The notes under the pieces: model-generated
The model's input: the letters and a program-made list of their open reading frames with translations, nothing else
What the model was told of the DNA's origin: nothing
The model's database searches: none
Program-made: the position numbers and the translations under genes
Shown here: piece after piece, positions 1 to 8,543 of the stretch
Numbering within the stretch: position 1 is the first letter of the stretch
Layout: each line of letters begins with the position of its first letter
Assembly: GCF_008923365.1 (NCBI RefSeq)
Contig: NZ_WBMR01000033.1
Location: 1 to 63,034, forward strand
Source: Actinomadura montaniterrae
GTDB lineage: Bacteria; Actinomycetota; Actinomycetes; Streptosporangiales; Streptosporangiaceae
DNA: 63,034 nt
Direction of reading: 5' to 3'

Positions 1-51
1 CGCCCGCCCGGTGCCCTCCCGCGCTGGCCCCGCGCTGGCCCCGCGCGCGGC

Positions 52-267
52 TCAGCTCGTGTCGACCGAGCGCTGCTGGCCCGGGTAGCCGGGCTTCTGG
101 TAGGGCAGCCCGACCATCTCGTCGTCGAGCGTCCCGGCGGTGAGCGGCAGGTCCGGCGGCTCGGGGGCGGGGCCGTCCGGCTTCGCGCCGGACGGCGGGG
201 CGTCCACGGGACCGCCCGCGTTCACCCCCTGCGACTCGACGAGGTCGTCTTCATGCTCTTTGTGCAT
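52..267 (-). CDS. small hypothetical acidic/proline-rich protein
   Basis: 71-aa protein of unknown function. An AAAGGGA Shine-Dalgarno-like stretch lies six bases upstream of the ATG. The protein is acidic at its N-terminus (HKEHEDDLVES), rich in Pro and Gly in the middle, and ends in GQQRSVDTS. There is no signal peptide, membrane segment or recognisable domain. It is divergent from the YchJ-like gene at 348. The RBS and protein-like composition favour a real gene, but a chance ORF cannot be excluded in such G+C-rich DNA. The 51 bases to its left hold only a short duplicated CGCGCTGGCC stretch. Confidence 0.5.
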   Translation of the reverse strand: MHKEHEDDLVESQGVNAGGPVDAPPSGAKPDGPAPEPPDLPLTAGTLDDEMVGLPYQKPGYPGQQRSVDTS

Positions 268-347
268 GTTCGTCCCTTTACCCGGCAGGAAGCGGAATAG
301 CCCGACGTCAGGCGGGGGCCTCCGCGCCGCTGCGGGAGAATCGCCGC

Positions 348-728
348 ATGGCGAAGAAGTGCCCCTGCGGGACCGGGACCGCGTACGGGGAATGCTGCGG
401 GCGGCTGCACCGGGGCGAGGCCGCCGCGCGGACGGCCGAGGAGCTGATGCGGTCGCGGTTCAGCGCGTTCGCCGTCCAGGACGAGGCGTACCTGCTGGAG
501 AGCTGGCATCCGGCGACGCGGCCCGAGCGCGTCGAGGCCGATCCCGGGACGCGGTGGACGCAGCTGGAGATCGTCCGCACCGAGGACGGCGGCCCCGGCG
601 ACGGCAAGGGCGTCGTGGAGTTCCGCGCGCACTACACGTCGGGCGGGCGGGACGGGGTGCTGCACGAGGTCAGCCGCTTCGTCCGGCACGACGGGGCGTG
701 GGTCTACGTCCGCGGCAAGGTCCAGTGA
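348..728 (+). CDS. YchJ-like SEC-C motif protein (UPF0225)
   Basis: 126-aa protein of the YchJ/UPF0225 family, of unknown biochemical role. It opens with a cysteine cluster (CPCGTGTAYGECCG, C5, C7, C16, C17) like the metal-binding SEC-C motif. The family motif MRSRFSAFA follows at about residues 34-42, and the remainder has the NTF2-like fold pattern typical of the family, ending GAWVYVRGKVQ. The length is close to the family norm without an extra C-terminal SEC-C. GGGAGA sits about eight bases before the ATG. The family assignment is firm; the function is not known. Confidence 0.88.
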   Translation: MAKKCPCGTGTAYGECCGRLHRGEAAARTAEELMRSRFSAFAVQDEAYLLESWHPATRPERVEADPGTRWTQLEIVRTEDGGPGDGKGVVEFRAHYTSGGRDGVLHEVSRFVRHDGAWVYVRGKVQ

Positions 729-859
729 CCCCCGCGCGGGGGATGCCGGTCGACCTGTGAGGGGCAGCGGCTTCGGCCGTGCGGGGGAGGCTCGGCCGCC
801 GCGGCGGCTGCGACGTTGGGGACGCGGGCGACGGGCGCCCGCGGCGAAGGGAGACCCAC

Positions 860-1510
860 ATGTCGCACCGGAAGATCGCGGTCGCGGTGGCCGTCCTGGC
901 GGCGGCCGGCGCCGCCGGCGGCGGGACGGCCATGGCGCGGGAGAACGGCGGTCCGGCCCCGCGGGAGTCGCACGTCACCGGCGACGCCTGGCTGAAGTAC
1001 CCCGGCGACCCGCAGTACCCGTACCGGCGGTTCGTCGTGGACGCGCATGGCGGGCCGTGGAAGTTCGTCAACGGCAAGATGGTCATGGGCGCCGCCCGCG
1101 GGACGGTCCGGTTCGACCACTTCGCGCCGGACGAGCCGGGCGGGCCGTCCACCCACCACTGGGGGACGATCAAGGTCGACTACGTGATGGCGTCCGGGCC
1201 GGTCGCGGTCGTGTCCGGCATCCGGCAGGACGACGAGCACGGCATCCCGCCGAACCAGAAGCGGGCCAACCTGACCTTCTACCAGTCGCCGCGCGGCCAC
1301 CGGTTCGACCGGATGGGCTTCTCGTGGGGCCTGGTGTACGCGCAGTGCCAGCAGATGGGGAGCGGGCCCGCGCCGTTCAGCCCGGCCGCCGCCGGGCCGG
1401 ACGGCCGCTGGCTCAAGGGCTACACGGTCAAGGCCGCGCCGCTGGAGATCCCCACGGGCCCGATCCAGGCGCCGGACGACCCGGCGGACTGCTCCTTCGC
1501 CGACGGATAG
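860..1510 (+). CDS. secreted hypothetical protein
   Basis: 216-aa protein with a typical Sec signal peptide: positive MSHRK start, Ala/Val/Gly core, and a likely cleavage site after about residue 26 (TAMA-RE). The start at 860 is chosen over an upstream in-frame GTG because GAAGGGAG sits just ahead and the signal peptide starts there. The mature part has few cysteines (two, near the middle and the end) and many aromatic residues (WKFVNGK, FYQSPRGHRFDR, MGFSWGL). I do not recognise the family. It is probably extracellular or cell-wall associated, and single-gene. Confidence 0.75.
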   Translation: MSHRKIAVAVAVLAAAGAAGGGTAMARENGGPAPRESHVTGDAWLKYPGDPQYPYRRFVVDAHGGPWKFVNGKMVMGAARGTVRFDHFAPDEPGGPSTHHWGTIKVDYVMASGPVAVVSGIRQDDEHGIPPNQKRANLTFYQSPRGHRFDRMGFSWGLVYAQCQQMGSGPAPFSPAAAGPDGRWLKGYTVKAAPLEIPTGPIQAPDDPADCSFADG

Positions 1511-1538
1511 CGCTCCTCCAGGGCGTTCGGAGCGTCTT

Positions 1539-1572
1539 GGGGCCTCCCGGGGCCTCCCGGGGCCTCTCGGGG
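1539..1572. repeat. 10-bp tandem repeat, three copies
   Basis: GGGGCCTCCC is repeated three times plus a final GGGG (last copy GGGGCCTCTC), in the gap between the secreted-protein gene and the convergent cupin gene. No function is evident. Confidence 0.8.
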
Positions 1573-1588
1573 CGGCGGGTCAAGCCCA

Positions 1589-1651
1589 GCGCCACTCCGG
1601 CCAGGCGCGGCGCCATTCCGGTCAGGCCTGGCGCCACTCCGGGACGGTCCC
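1589..1651. repeat. 21-bp tandem repeat over the cupin stop codon
   Basis: Three 21-bp units beginning GCGCCA(C/T)TCCGG start at 1589, 1610 and 1631. Read on the minus strand they encode heptads PEWRQA-stop, PEWRRAW and PEWRWA-stop. The cupin stop codon therefore occupies the position of a Trp codon in the next unit. Confidence 0.8.
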
Positions 1652-2029
1652 GGCCGCGTGGAGGCAGAAGTCGGGCGCGCCTTCGAGGGCCTTCTCCTCG
1701 CCGCCCGGCGTGTACGTGACGATCAGCCGCAGCGGGCGCCACGTCGCGTTGTAGGTGGAGTGCCACGCGCCCTTCGGAATGTGGACGGCGTCACCCTCGC
1801 GGATCGTGAACGGCGCGCCGTCGTCCACCATCTGCTCCGCCTCGCCGGAGACGACGTAGATGACCTCCTCCGCGTTCGGGTGGTTGTGCCGTGCGTGCCC
1901 CTTACCCGGGTTGACGATGACCTCGCCGAGGGTGCTGCCCGCGCCGTCGACGGCCGACGGGGTGACGAACCACTTGATCGACCCCCAGTCGAAGGTCATG
2001 GTGGGCACGTCGCCGGGAGTCACGTGCAT
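1622..2029 (-). CDS. cupin domain protein
   Basis: 135-aa single-domain cupin. Both conserved cupin motifs are present: a metal-binding HxH...E (H48, H50, E54/E55 in GKGHARHNHPNAEE) and PKGAWHSTYN with H90. This is a complete metal site, compatible with an isomerase, dioxygenase or sugar-binding role. The start codon shares its A with the stop of the upstream TIM-barrel gene (TGATG), so it is translationally coupled, and GGAGA precedes it. It is the last gene of a trio with the PEP-hydrolase-like and UPF0261 proteins, which suggests a shared substrate. The C-terminal codons form the first unit of a 21-bp tandem repeat. Confidence 0.88.
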   Translation of the reverse strand: MHVTPGDVPTMTFDWGSIKWFVTPSAVDGAGSTLGEVIVNPGKGHARHNHPNAEEVIYVVSGEAEQMVDDGAPFTIREGDAVHIPKGAWHSTYNATWRPLRLIVTYTPGGEEKALEGAPDFCLHAAGTVPEWRQA

Positions 2030-2850
2030 CAGATCTCCAGGTTCTTGAAGGCGGCCACCTGCTCGGTGATGGCCTGCTCGGTCGGCAGCCGCTCGACCGA
2101 GGAGGCCCCGAAGAAGCCGACGACGCCGGTCGTGCGGGACAGGACGTAGGCGGCGTCGTCCGGTTCGGCGATGGGGCCGCCGTGGCACAGGACGAGCACG
2201 TCGTCGCGGACCGCTGCGGCCGCGTCCCGCATGGCCTGCACCTTCGCGACCGCCTCGTCCAGCGTCAGGGCGGTGCCGGCGCCGATGCTGCCCTTGGTGG
2301 TGAGGCCGACGTGTGGGACGAGGACGTCCGCGCCGGCCTCCGCCATCGCCCGCGCCGAGTCCTCGTCGAAGACGTAGGGGGCCGTGACGAGGTCGCGTTC
2401 ATGGGCGAGCCGGACCATCTCCACTTCGAGGTCGTAGCCCATGCCGGTCTCTTCGAGGTTCTGCCGGAACACGCCGTCGTAGAGGCCGACGGTCGGGAAG
2501 TTCTGCACTCCGGCGAACCCCATCGCCTTCAGCTGGTCGAGGAAGACGGGCATCACGCGGAACGGGTCGGTGCCGCACACGCCCGCGAGGACCGGGGTGT
2601 CCCGGACGACCGGCAGCACCTCGGACGCCATCTCGACGACGATCTGGTTGGCGTCCCCGTAGGGCAGCAGCCCGGCGAGGGAGCCGCGGCCCGCCATCCG
2701 GTAGCGGCCCGAGTTGTAGATGATGATCAGGTCGACGCCGCCGGCCTCCGCGCATTTCGCGGACAGGCCGGTGCCCGCGCCGGCGCCGATCACCGGTTTG
2801 CCCTGCGCGACCGACGCGCGCAGGCGTTCCAGGACGGTCTGACGGTTCAC
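2029..2850 (-). CDS. phosphoenolpyruvate hydrolase-like TIM-barrel protein
   Basis: 273-aa protein of the PEP-hydrolase-like/IGPS-type TIM-barrel family (PF09370). Characteristic stretches are [21 protein letters not shown] near the N-terminus, [36 protein letters not shown], and a late [10 protein letters not shown] loop. These match proteins annotated as phosphoenolpyruvate hydrolase or TIM-barrel signal-transduction proteins, usually found beside UPF0261 genes. The GTG start overlaps the stop of the upstream gene by four bases, and GGGGAG lies ahead of it. In some plants and bacteria the two are fused as Tm-1-like proteins. The true substrate is unknown. Confidence 0.87.
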   Translation of the reverse strand: MNRQTVLERLRASVAQGKPVIGAGAGTGLSAKCAEAGGVDLIIIYNSGRYRMAGRGSLAGLLPYGDANQIVVEMASEVLPVVRDTPVLAGVCGTDPFRVMPVFLDQLKAMGFAGVQNFPTVGLYDGVFRQNLEETGMGYDLEVEMVRLAHERDLVTAPYVFDEDSARAMAEAGADVLVPHVGLTTKGSIGAGTALTLDEAVAKVQAMRDAAAAVRDDVLVLCHGGPIAEPDDAAYVLSRTTGVVGFFGASSVERLPTEQAITEQVAAFKNLEI

Positions 2851-4136
2851 CGCGCTCCCCCTGCGTTCGTCTCGTGCCCTGCGTTCGTCTCGTGCCCTGC
2901 GTTCGCTTCGCGTCCCGCGTGCGGCCCGTGCTCCGTGATGAGCTCGTGCAGGCGGTCGGCCATCGCGCGGCCGAACGACGGGTCGTTGATGTTCACGTCC
3001 AGGGTCTCGGTCGGGACGGCGCCGTCCATCGCGGCGAAGCAGGCGGCGTCGGCGTCCGGGTCGTGGAACGGCATGCCCGGCGCGTCGAGCGCCGACACGC
3101 CGCCGAGCGGGACGAACAGCACGGTCGGTCCGGTGGCCGCGGCGAGCTTGGCCGCGACGCGGCGTCCGAGTTCCGCCATCTCGTCGCGGGTCGTCCGCAT
3201 CAGCGTCACGGTCGGGTTGTGGACGTACAGGTTGCGGCCGGCGAACCGGTCCGGGACGGTCTCGCGCGGGCCGAAGTTCACCATGTCCAGCGCGCCCGGT
3301 GCGACGACCTGCGGGACGCCGTGCCGTCCCGCGGCGGTGAGCCGGTCCGGGCCGGCCGACAGGACGCCGCCGACCAGGTCGTCCGCCAGTTCCGTGGTCG
3401 TCAGGTCGAGGACGCCCGCGATGAGGCCGCTGTCGACGAGGCCCTCCAGCGCGCGCCCTCCGGCGCCGGTCGCGTGGAAGACCAGCACCTCGTAGCCGAG
3501 GTCGCCGAGCCGCTCGCGCGCCGCGTCCACCGCCGGGGTCGTCACGCCGAACATGGACGCCGCCACGAGGGGCCGCTCGTCCGCGGGCTCCGGCGGCGCG
3601 TCCGCGCGGGCCTTCGCCATGCCCGCCGCCGCTGCCGCCGCGTTCCCGAGGATGAGCCGCGACACCCGGTTCACGCCCGCGATGTCGACGACGCTGTAGG
3701 TCATCGTGACGTCCTTCGCGCCGACGTACGGCGCCACGTCCCCGGCCGCCATCGTCGACACGATCAGCTTCGGCAGCCCGATCGGCAGGTCCCGGACGGC
3801 GCGCGCCGCGATCGACGACCCGCCGCTCCCGCCGACCGCGAGGACCGCGTCGACCCGGCCTTGCACGAGCAGCCCGGCGAGGACGACCGCCGCGCCCTCG
3901 CCCATCGCCGTGACGGCCGCGCCCCGGTCCGCCGCGCCGCGCAGCGCCGCGAGCGTCGTGCCGCCGGCCTCCGCGACGCGCTCCGCCGGCACGTCGGCCA
4001 CCACGCCGGGCGCCGGTTCGCCGACCCCGGCGTCCACGAGGACGACCTCGCAGCCCAGCTCGCGGAGCCGGTCGCGCAGCCACGCGTACTCCGCGCCCTT
4101 GGTATCGAGCGTTCCCACCAGTACCACGGTCGCCAC
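2847..4136 (-). CDS. Tm-1-like ATP-binding protein (UPF0261)
   Basis: 429-aa UPF0261/Tm-1-like protein. The start chosen is a GTG ([14 protein letters not shown]) preceded by GGAGG at eight bases; an upstream ATG at 4172 is less likely. Family hallmarks are [16 protein letters not shown] at the N-terminus, [15 protein letters not shown], the [16 protein letters not shown] loop and [13 protein letters not shown]. The tomato relative Tm-1 binds ATP and viral replicase, but the bacterial role is not known. The C-terminus carries an 18-bp repeat encoding HETNAG units. It overlaps the next gene by four bases and starts 73 bases after the stop of an ABC ATPase gene, so it could share that transcript. 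Confidence 0.87.
   Translation of the reverse strand: MATVVLVGTLDTKGAEYAWLRDRLRELGCEVVLVDAGVGEPAPGVVADVPAERVAEAGGTTLAALRGAADRGAAVTAMGEGAAVVLAGLLVQGRVDAVLAVGGSGGSSIAARAVRDLPIGLPKLIVSTMAAGDVAPYVGAKDVTMTYSVVDIAGVNRVSRLILGNAAAAAAGMAKARADAPPEPADERPLVAASMFGVTTPAVDAARERLGDLGYEVLVFHATGAGGRALEGLVDSGLIAGVLDLTTTELADDLVGGVLSAGPDRLTAAGRHGVPQVVAPGALDMVNFGPRETVPDRFAGRNLYVHNPTVTLMRTTRDEMAELGRRVAAKLAAATGPTVLFVPLGGVSALDAPGMPFHDPDADAACFAAMDGAVPTETLDVNINDPSFGRAMADRLHELITEHGPHAGREANAGHETNAGHETNAGGAR
2861..2914. repeat. 18-bp coding tandem repeat (HETNAG)
   Basis: Two perfect copies of an 18-bp unit (2861-2878, 2879-2896) and one degenerate copy (2897-2914) encode the repeated hexapeptide HETNAG at the C-terminus of the UPF0261 protein. 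Confidence 0.85.
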
Positions 4137-4209
4137 GCCGCGCACCTCCCGTCCCGGACTCCTCGAGATCATGCCCGTGCCCCGTCCCCGGCAACCGGCC
4201 CGCCGCGGC

Positions 4210-4908
4210 TCATCCCGCCGCGGGCACCGGCGCTTCGGTGATCTTGCCGTCCTCCAGGTTCAGGACCCGGTCGGCCTCCGACAGCAGCGCCTGGTCGTGC
4301 GTGGCGACCAGCACGGTGACGCCCTCGCCGGCGACGATCGCGCGCAGCAGCGGCATGATCGCGGCAGCGGTCTCGGAGTCGAGCTGGCCGGTCGGCTCGT
4401 CGGCGAGCAGCAGCCGCGGCCGGTTGGCGAGCGCACGGGCGATCGCGACGCGCTGCTGCTGCCCGCCCGACAGCTCGTAGGGGCGCTGCGCGGCGTGGTC
4501 GGCGAGGCCGACGAGCGCGAGCAGCACCCGGACCCGCTCGTCGCGCTCGGCCGGCGCGGTCCGGGTCAGCCGCAGCGGGACCTCGACGTTCTCGGCGGCG
4601 GACAGCACCGGGATCAGGCCGTGCGACTGGAACACGAACCCGATGTGGTCGCGGCGCAGCGCGAGCAGGTCGTCCTCGGAAAGGGCGCCGATCTCGCGGC
4701 CGTCGACGCGGACGGTGCCGCCGTCCGCGGTGTCGAGGCCGCCGATCAGGTTCAGCAGGGTGGTCTTGCCGGACCCGGACCGGCCCCGGATCGCGACGAG
4801 CTCGCCGGGCTCGACCCGGAACGACGCGCCGCGCAGCGCGGGCACCTCGACCTTCCCGGTGCGGTAGGCGCGGACGAGGCCGTCGACGGCGACCATCGGC
4901 TCGGTCAT
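4210..4908 (-). CDS. ABC transporter ATP-binding protein (MacB/LolD type)
   Basis: 232-aa ATPase with Walker A GRSGSGKTT (42-50), a Q-loop near Q93, signature LSGGQQQR (145-152), Walker B LLLADEPTGQLD (165 onward) and an H-loop in ATHDQ. The D-loop and short length are typical of the ATPases that serve FtsX-fold permeases. These export lipids, peptides or antibiotics or act as mechanotransmitters rather than importing solutes. It overlaps the preceding ATPase gene by four bases (ATGA). It is the fourth gene of a permease-permease-ATPase-ATPase operon, so it most likely pairs with the second ATPase as a heterodimer. Confidence 0.92.
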   Translation of the reverse strand: MTEPMVAVDGLVRAYRTGKVEVPALRGASFRVEPGELVAIRGRSGSGKTTLLNLIGGLDTADGGTVRVDGREIGALSEDDLLALRRDHIGFVFQSHGLIPVLSAAENVEVPLRLTRTAPAERDERVRVLLALVGLADHAAQRPYELSGGQQQRVAIARALANRPRLLLADEPTGQLDSETAAAIMPLLRAIVAGEGVTVLVATHDQALLSEADRVLNLEDGKITEAPVPAAG

Positions 4909-5840
4909 GCGCCCTCCTCGCGGGGCCGGTCGGGCCAGACGCCGACGTGGTCGTCCTCCAGGGCCAGCCGCACCCGCTCGCGCATGTCGAGGGCCTCGGT
5001 GAAGCCGCGCGGGAGCTGGACGCGTCCGGCCCGGTCGAGGACGGCGTACTCCTCGGCGGTGCGGGTGCCGTCCGAGGCGTCGCGGCGGCGGACCTCGCTG
5101 CTGGTGCGGCCGTCGCGGATGCCGACGGTGCGGTCGACGCGCTCGGAGACGCCGGCGTCATGCGTGACGATCACGGTGGTGGTGCCGAACTCCTGGTTGA
5201 CGCGGCGGAACGCGGCGAACACCTCGGCGGCGGTGCCGGTGTCGAGCTCGCCGGTCGGCTCGTCGGCGAGGACGACGTGCGGCTCGTTGGCGACCGCGAC
5301 GGCGATCGCGATGCGCTGCTGCTGGCCGCCGGACAGCTCGGCGGGGCGGCGGCCCGCGCAGTCGCCGACGCCGAGCATGCCGAGCAGGTCGGCGGCGCGG
5401 GTGGCGCGCTCGCGCCGGGACCGGCCGGCGAACCGCATCGGCAGCTCGACGTTCTGCGCGGCGGTGAGGTACGGCAGCAGGTTCCGGGCGGTCTGCTGCC
5501 AGATGAACCCGACCTGCTCGCGGCGGAACGCGAGGCGCTCCTTCGCCGACATGGTGAGCAGGTCGGAGCCGGCGACGCGGGCGACGCCGGCGGTCGGCAC
5601 GTCCAGCCCGGACAGGATGTTCAGCAGCGTGGACTTGCCGGACCCGGACGCGCCGACGAGGGCGATCAGCTCGCCGGGGTCGACGAGCAGGTCCAGGCCC
5701 TGGAGCGCGACGACCTCGATGCCCTCGCTCTTGTAGATGCGGACGAGGTTGTCGCAGACGATGTGCGCGCCCTCGCCGTAGGCGGGGCCGCGTTCGACGG
5801 CGCGGCGTTCGAGTTCGGCCAGATCCGGTGCGTCTACCAA
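4905..5840 (-). CDS. ABC transporter ATP-binding protein with AbrB-like C-terminal tail
   Basis: 311-aa ATPase. Walker A GASGSGKST (63-71), signature LSGGQQQR (169-176), Walker B VLADEPTGELD (about 190-200) and an H-loop in VTHDAG are all intact. It is about 70 residues longer than usual. The tail (VLDRAGRVQLPRGF then RVRLALEDDHVGVW) has the look of a SpoVT/AbrB swapped-hairpin module. The start appears to be TTG (5840-5838), seven bases after GGAGGGGGAG, because the ATG upstream is in another frame that runs into a stop. It overlaps the following ATPase gene by four bases and lies 57 bases after the permease genes. Confidence 0.9.
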   Translation of the reverse strand: MVDAPDLAELERRAVERGPAYGEGAHIVCDNLVRIYKSEGIEVVALQGLDLLVDPGELIALVGASGSGKSTLLNILSGLDVPTAGVARVAGSDLLTMSAKERLAFRREQVGFIWQQTARNLLPYLTAAQNVELPMRFAGRSRRERATRAADLLGMLGVGDCAGRRPAELSGGQQQRIAIAVAVANEPHVVLADEPTGELDTGTAAEVFAAFRRVNQEFGTTTVIVTHDAGVSERVDRTVGIRDGRTSSEVRRRDASDGTRTAEEYAVLDRAGRVQLPRGFTEALDMRERVRLALEDDHVGVWPDRPREEGA

Positions 5841-5897
5841 GGCTCCCCCTCCATCCGGGGGGACGGCCCGCGCGCCCCCTGGTTCGCTTCGCTCATC

Positions 5898-8543
5898 TCA
5901 GTCCCCCGTTCTCAGGACGTCGCCCAGGTTCGGGCGGTCGAAGGCGCGGTCGACGGCGAGGGCCGCCGCGGCGGCGAGCAGCAGCGCGGCGAGCAGCCCG
6001 AGCAGCGCGGCGGCGCCGGGCGTGTGGCCGGTCGCGGTGAACCCGGACGTGTAGGGGCGCAGGTCGACGACCGGCCCGGTGATCTCCGGCAGCAGCAGCC
6101 CGAGGACCCAGCCGGCGGCGACCGCGCACAGCAGCACCGGGGCGATCTCGACGAGCGCGAGGGCGCGGCTCTGCCTCCGGTTGAAGCCGAGGACGCGCAG
6201 GTGCGCGACGGTCCGCCCGCGGGCGCGGGCGCCGACGACCAGCACCAGCAGGACGGCGAGCAGCCCGTACCCGCCGCCGATCAGCGCCGCGTTCCGGAAC
6301 GTGCGGTGTACGAGGTGGACCATCGGGACGGCGGTCATGCCGTGCAGGACGTCCGCGCGGAGCTGCACGTCGCGGGGCGCGCCCTTGGGGGCGGCGGCGT
6401 CGAGGACCTTGCGCAGCGCGGCGACGTCGACGTGGTCGCCGCGGACGAACAGCTCCGTCGGGTAGTTGCTGGAGCCGAACGTCGTGTACGGGACGACGAC
6501 GAACGCCGATCCGGTGTCCATGGACGGGAACCGGTCGATCGTCGCGGCAGGCTTGAACCGGAACGGGTCGATGTAGTGGCTGCTGAGGGTGACCGGCTTG
6601 GACCCCGACGCGAGGATCCCGGCGGCGCCGGGCGAGACGAGCTGCCCGTTCGGCGCGTCGGGGAGGCCGGGAACGCCGGGGAACGCCTTGCGGTAGGCGT
6701 CGAGGTCGATGCCGACGACGGTGATCGGGGCCGGCTCGCCCAGCCCGGTGACCTGCTGGACGACCCGGGCCGGCACCACCGCGGTGACGCCCCGGACGGC
6801 GCGCGCCTTGGCGACGGCGCTCGGGTCGAGGCCGGTGGAGCCGATGCGGACGTCGCCGCCGACGACGCTGTAGGAGGCGCGGACCTGCCCGTGCCGCAGC
6901 GCCGCGTCCACGGTCGCGCTGAACCCGGCGACGGCGGCGGCGAGCAGCAGGATGACCAGCGGCAGCGCGCCGATCACGCTCTGCCGGGAGGCGCGCGCGA
7001 GGCCGACGAACCACAGGGCGCCGCGGCCGCGGCGCAGCAGCGGGCCGGCGGCGCGCAGCAGGTACGGGTAGGCGCGCAGGACGAGCATGCCGAGCGCGGC
7101 GCCGAGCAGCACGGGGACGGCGGCGACGAGCGGGTCGCCGCCGGACGCGGCGCCGCGCTGCCGCAGCACCACGACGCCGGCGACCGCGACGACGACCAGC
7201 AGCAGGTCCAGGACGAGGCGGCGCAGGGACGGGCGGGCGGCGGTGAAGTCGTCGCGCCGCGCGCCGGCGGAGCCGAGGCCCCCGCCGCGCTCGCGCAGCA
7301 CCATCGCGCCGGACAGCGCGAGGACGACCGCGACCAGCGCGGCGACCGCGTAGAGCGAGCTCCTCTGCGGCGGTCCGGCGTCCAGGAGGAGACCGGCGGC
7401 GTAGCCGGCCGCCGCGGCGGGCAGCACGCCGAGGGCGGTGAGGCCGCCCGCGTACCACGCGAGCTGGCGGAGCGACGCGCCGCGGGCCCGCATCGTGCCG
7501 AGGAGGGGCCGGAGCCGTTCGCCGAGGAGGCCGGCGGCGAGCAGCAGCACCCCGGCGGCGACGGCGAGGAGCCCGGCCAGCGCCATCCCGAGGACGGACT
7601 GGGCGGTGCGCAGCCGGCCGAGGAAGGCGTCCAGCCGTGCTTCCAGCGGGGTCTCCACCGTGCAGGCGAACAGCCCGGCGTGGCCCTGCACGGCCGCGCG
7701 GTAGGAGTCGAGCTCGGCGGCGATGGTCCGCGCGCGGCCGGTGTCGACCGCACCGGTGCGCACCGGGAACCGCCAGGTGAAGGTGAAGCCCCGGCGGGCG
7801 TCGGCGGCGATCATGGTGTAGCCGCCGGTGTCCGTCAGCGCGGTGCCGACGACGGCCTTGGTGCCCTCCCTGTCGATGATCCGCTCGGTGGGCCGCAGCA
7901 GGGAGACGCGCGGCGCCCAGTAGGCGTCGCGGGGGTTCGCCGGTGCGTAGAGCCCGGTGATGCGGACGTGCAGCGGCTCGGGGATCTCCTCGTCGAACAG
8001 GGTGAGCCGGGCGCCGACCTTGTAGCCCATGGCGTCGGCGTACCGTTCGGCGACCATCACCTGGATCTCCGGCGTGGTGCGGCCCTGGTTCAGCGGAACC
8101 TCGTTCACCGGCGGGCGCCCGGCGACGATGTCGATGCGCCGGTCGGTGTCCGGGTCCCAGCCGAGGGTCAGCTCCCGCGGTTCGGAGAACTCGCCGGCGA
8201 TCGACTGGGGGGAGTCCAGCGCGACGGACGCCTCGGGCGGGCCCGTGACGTTCCGCAGCGAGCCCGGGAGGAGCTGCTGCCAGGTGAACGCGTTGGCGGT
8301 GAGCGCGCCCACGTTCGGGATGGCGCTGGACGCGCCGGTGCCCTTCGCCCTTCCGACGACCTGCAGGTCGGCGTCGGTGCCGACGGTGGTGGCGGCGTCG
8401 CGGTCGTATCCGGCGGCGGTGGCGGCCGGGACGGCGACCGCCAGCAGCGCGCTCACCAGCGCCAGCACGGCCAGCGCGGCGAGCGGCGCCCACTGCGTGC
8501 GGGCCAGCCTGAGCCAGGGGCCGGTGTGCAGGGCTCGGCGCAT
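5898..8543 (-). CDS. FtsX-like ABC transporter permease (second)
   Basis: 881-aa permease with an N-terminal membrane segment (WAPLAALAVLALVSALLAVAV), a large extracytoplasmic domain, a central multi-helix block and a C-terminal FtsX domain with three helices that ends LGDVLRTGD. Two adjacent ATGs follow GGGGGAGGA. The second (8543) has the better spacing, and its A is also the last base of the upstream stop codon. The architecture (two FtsX halves in one chain) matches actinobacterial lipid/peptide-exporter-like permeases. It works with the co-transcribed permease and two ATPases; the substrate is unknown. Confidence 0.9.
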   Translation of the reverse strand: MRRALHTGPWLRLARTQWAPLAALAVLALVSALLAVAVPAATAAGYDRDAATTVGTDADLQVVGRAKGTGASSAIPNVGALTANAFTWQQLLPGSLRNVTGPPEASVALDSPQSIAGEFSEPRELTLGWDPDTDRRIDIVAGRPPVNEVPLNQGRTTPEIQVMVAERYADAMGYKVGARLTLFDEEIPEPLHVRITGLYAPANPRDAYWAPRVSLLRPTERIIDREGTKAVVGTALTDTGGYTMIAADARRGFTFTWRFPVRTGAVDTGRARTIAAELDSYRAAVQGHAGLFACTVETPLEARLDAFLGRLRTAQSVLGMALAGLLAVAAGVLLLAAGLLGERLRPLLGTMRARGASLRQLAWYAGGLTALGVLPAAAAGYAAGLLLDAGPPQRSSLYAVAALVAVVLALSGAMVLRERGGGLGSAGARRDDFTAARPSLRRLVLDLLLVVVAVAGVVVLRQRGAASGGDPLVAAVPVLLGAALGMLVLRAYPYLLRAAGPLLRRGRGALWFVGLARASRQSVIGALPLVILLLAAAVAGFSATVDAALRHGQVRASYSVVGGDVRIGSTGLDPSAVAKARAVRGVTAVVPARVVQQVTGLGEPAPITVVGIDLDAYRKAFPGVPGLPDAPNGQLVSPGAAGILASGSKPVTLSSHYIDPFRFKPAATIDRFPSMDTGSAFVVVPYTTFGSSNYPTELFVRGDHVDVAALRKVLDAAAPKGAPRDVQLRADVLHGMTAVPMVHLVHRTFRNAALIGGGYGLLAVLLVLVVGARARGRTVAHLRVLGFNRRQSRALALVEIAPVLLCAVAAGWVLGLLLPEITGPVVDLRPYTSGFTATGHTPGAAALLGLLAALLLAAAAALAVDRAFDRPNLGDVLRTGD

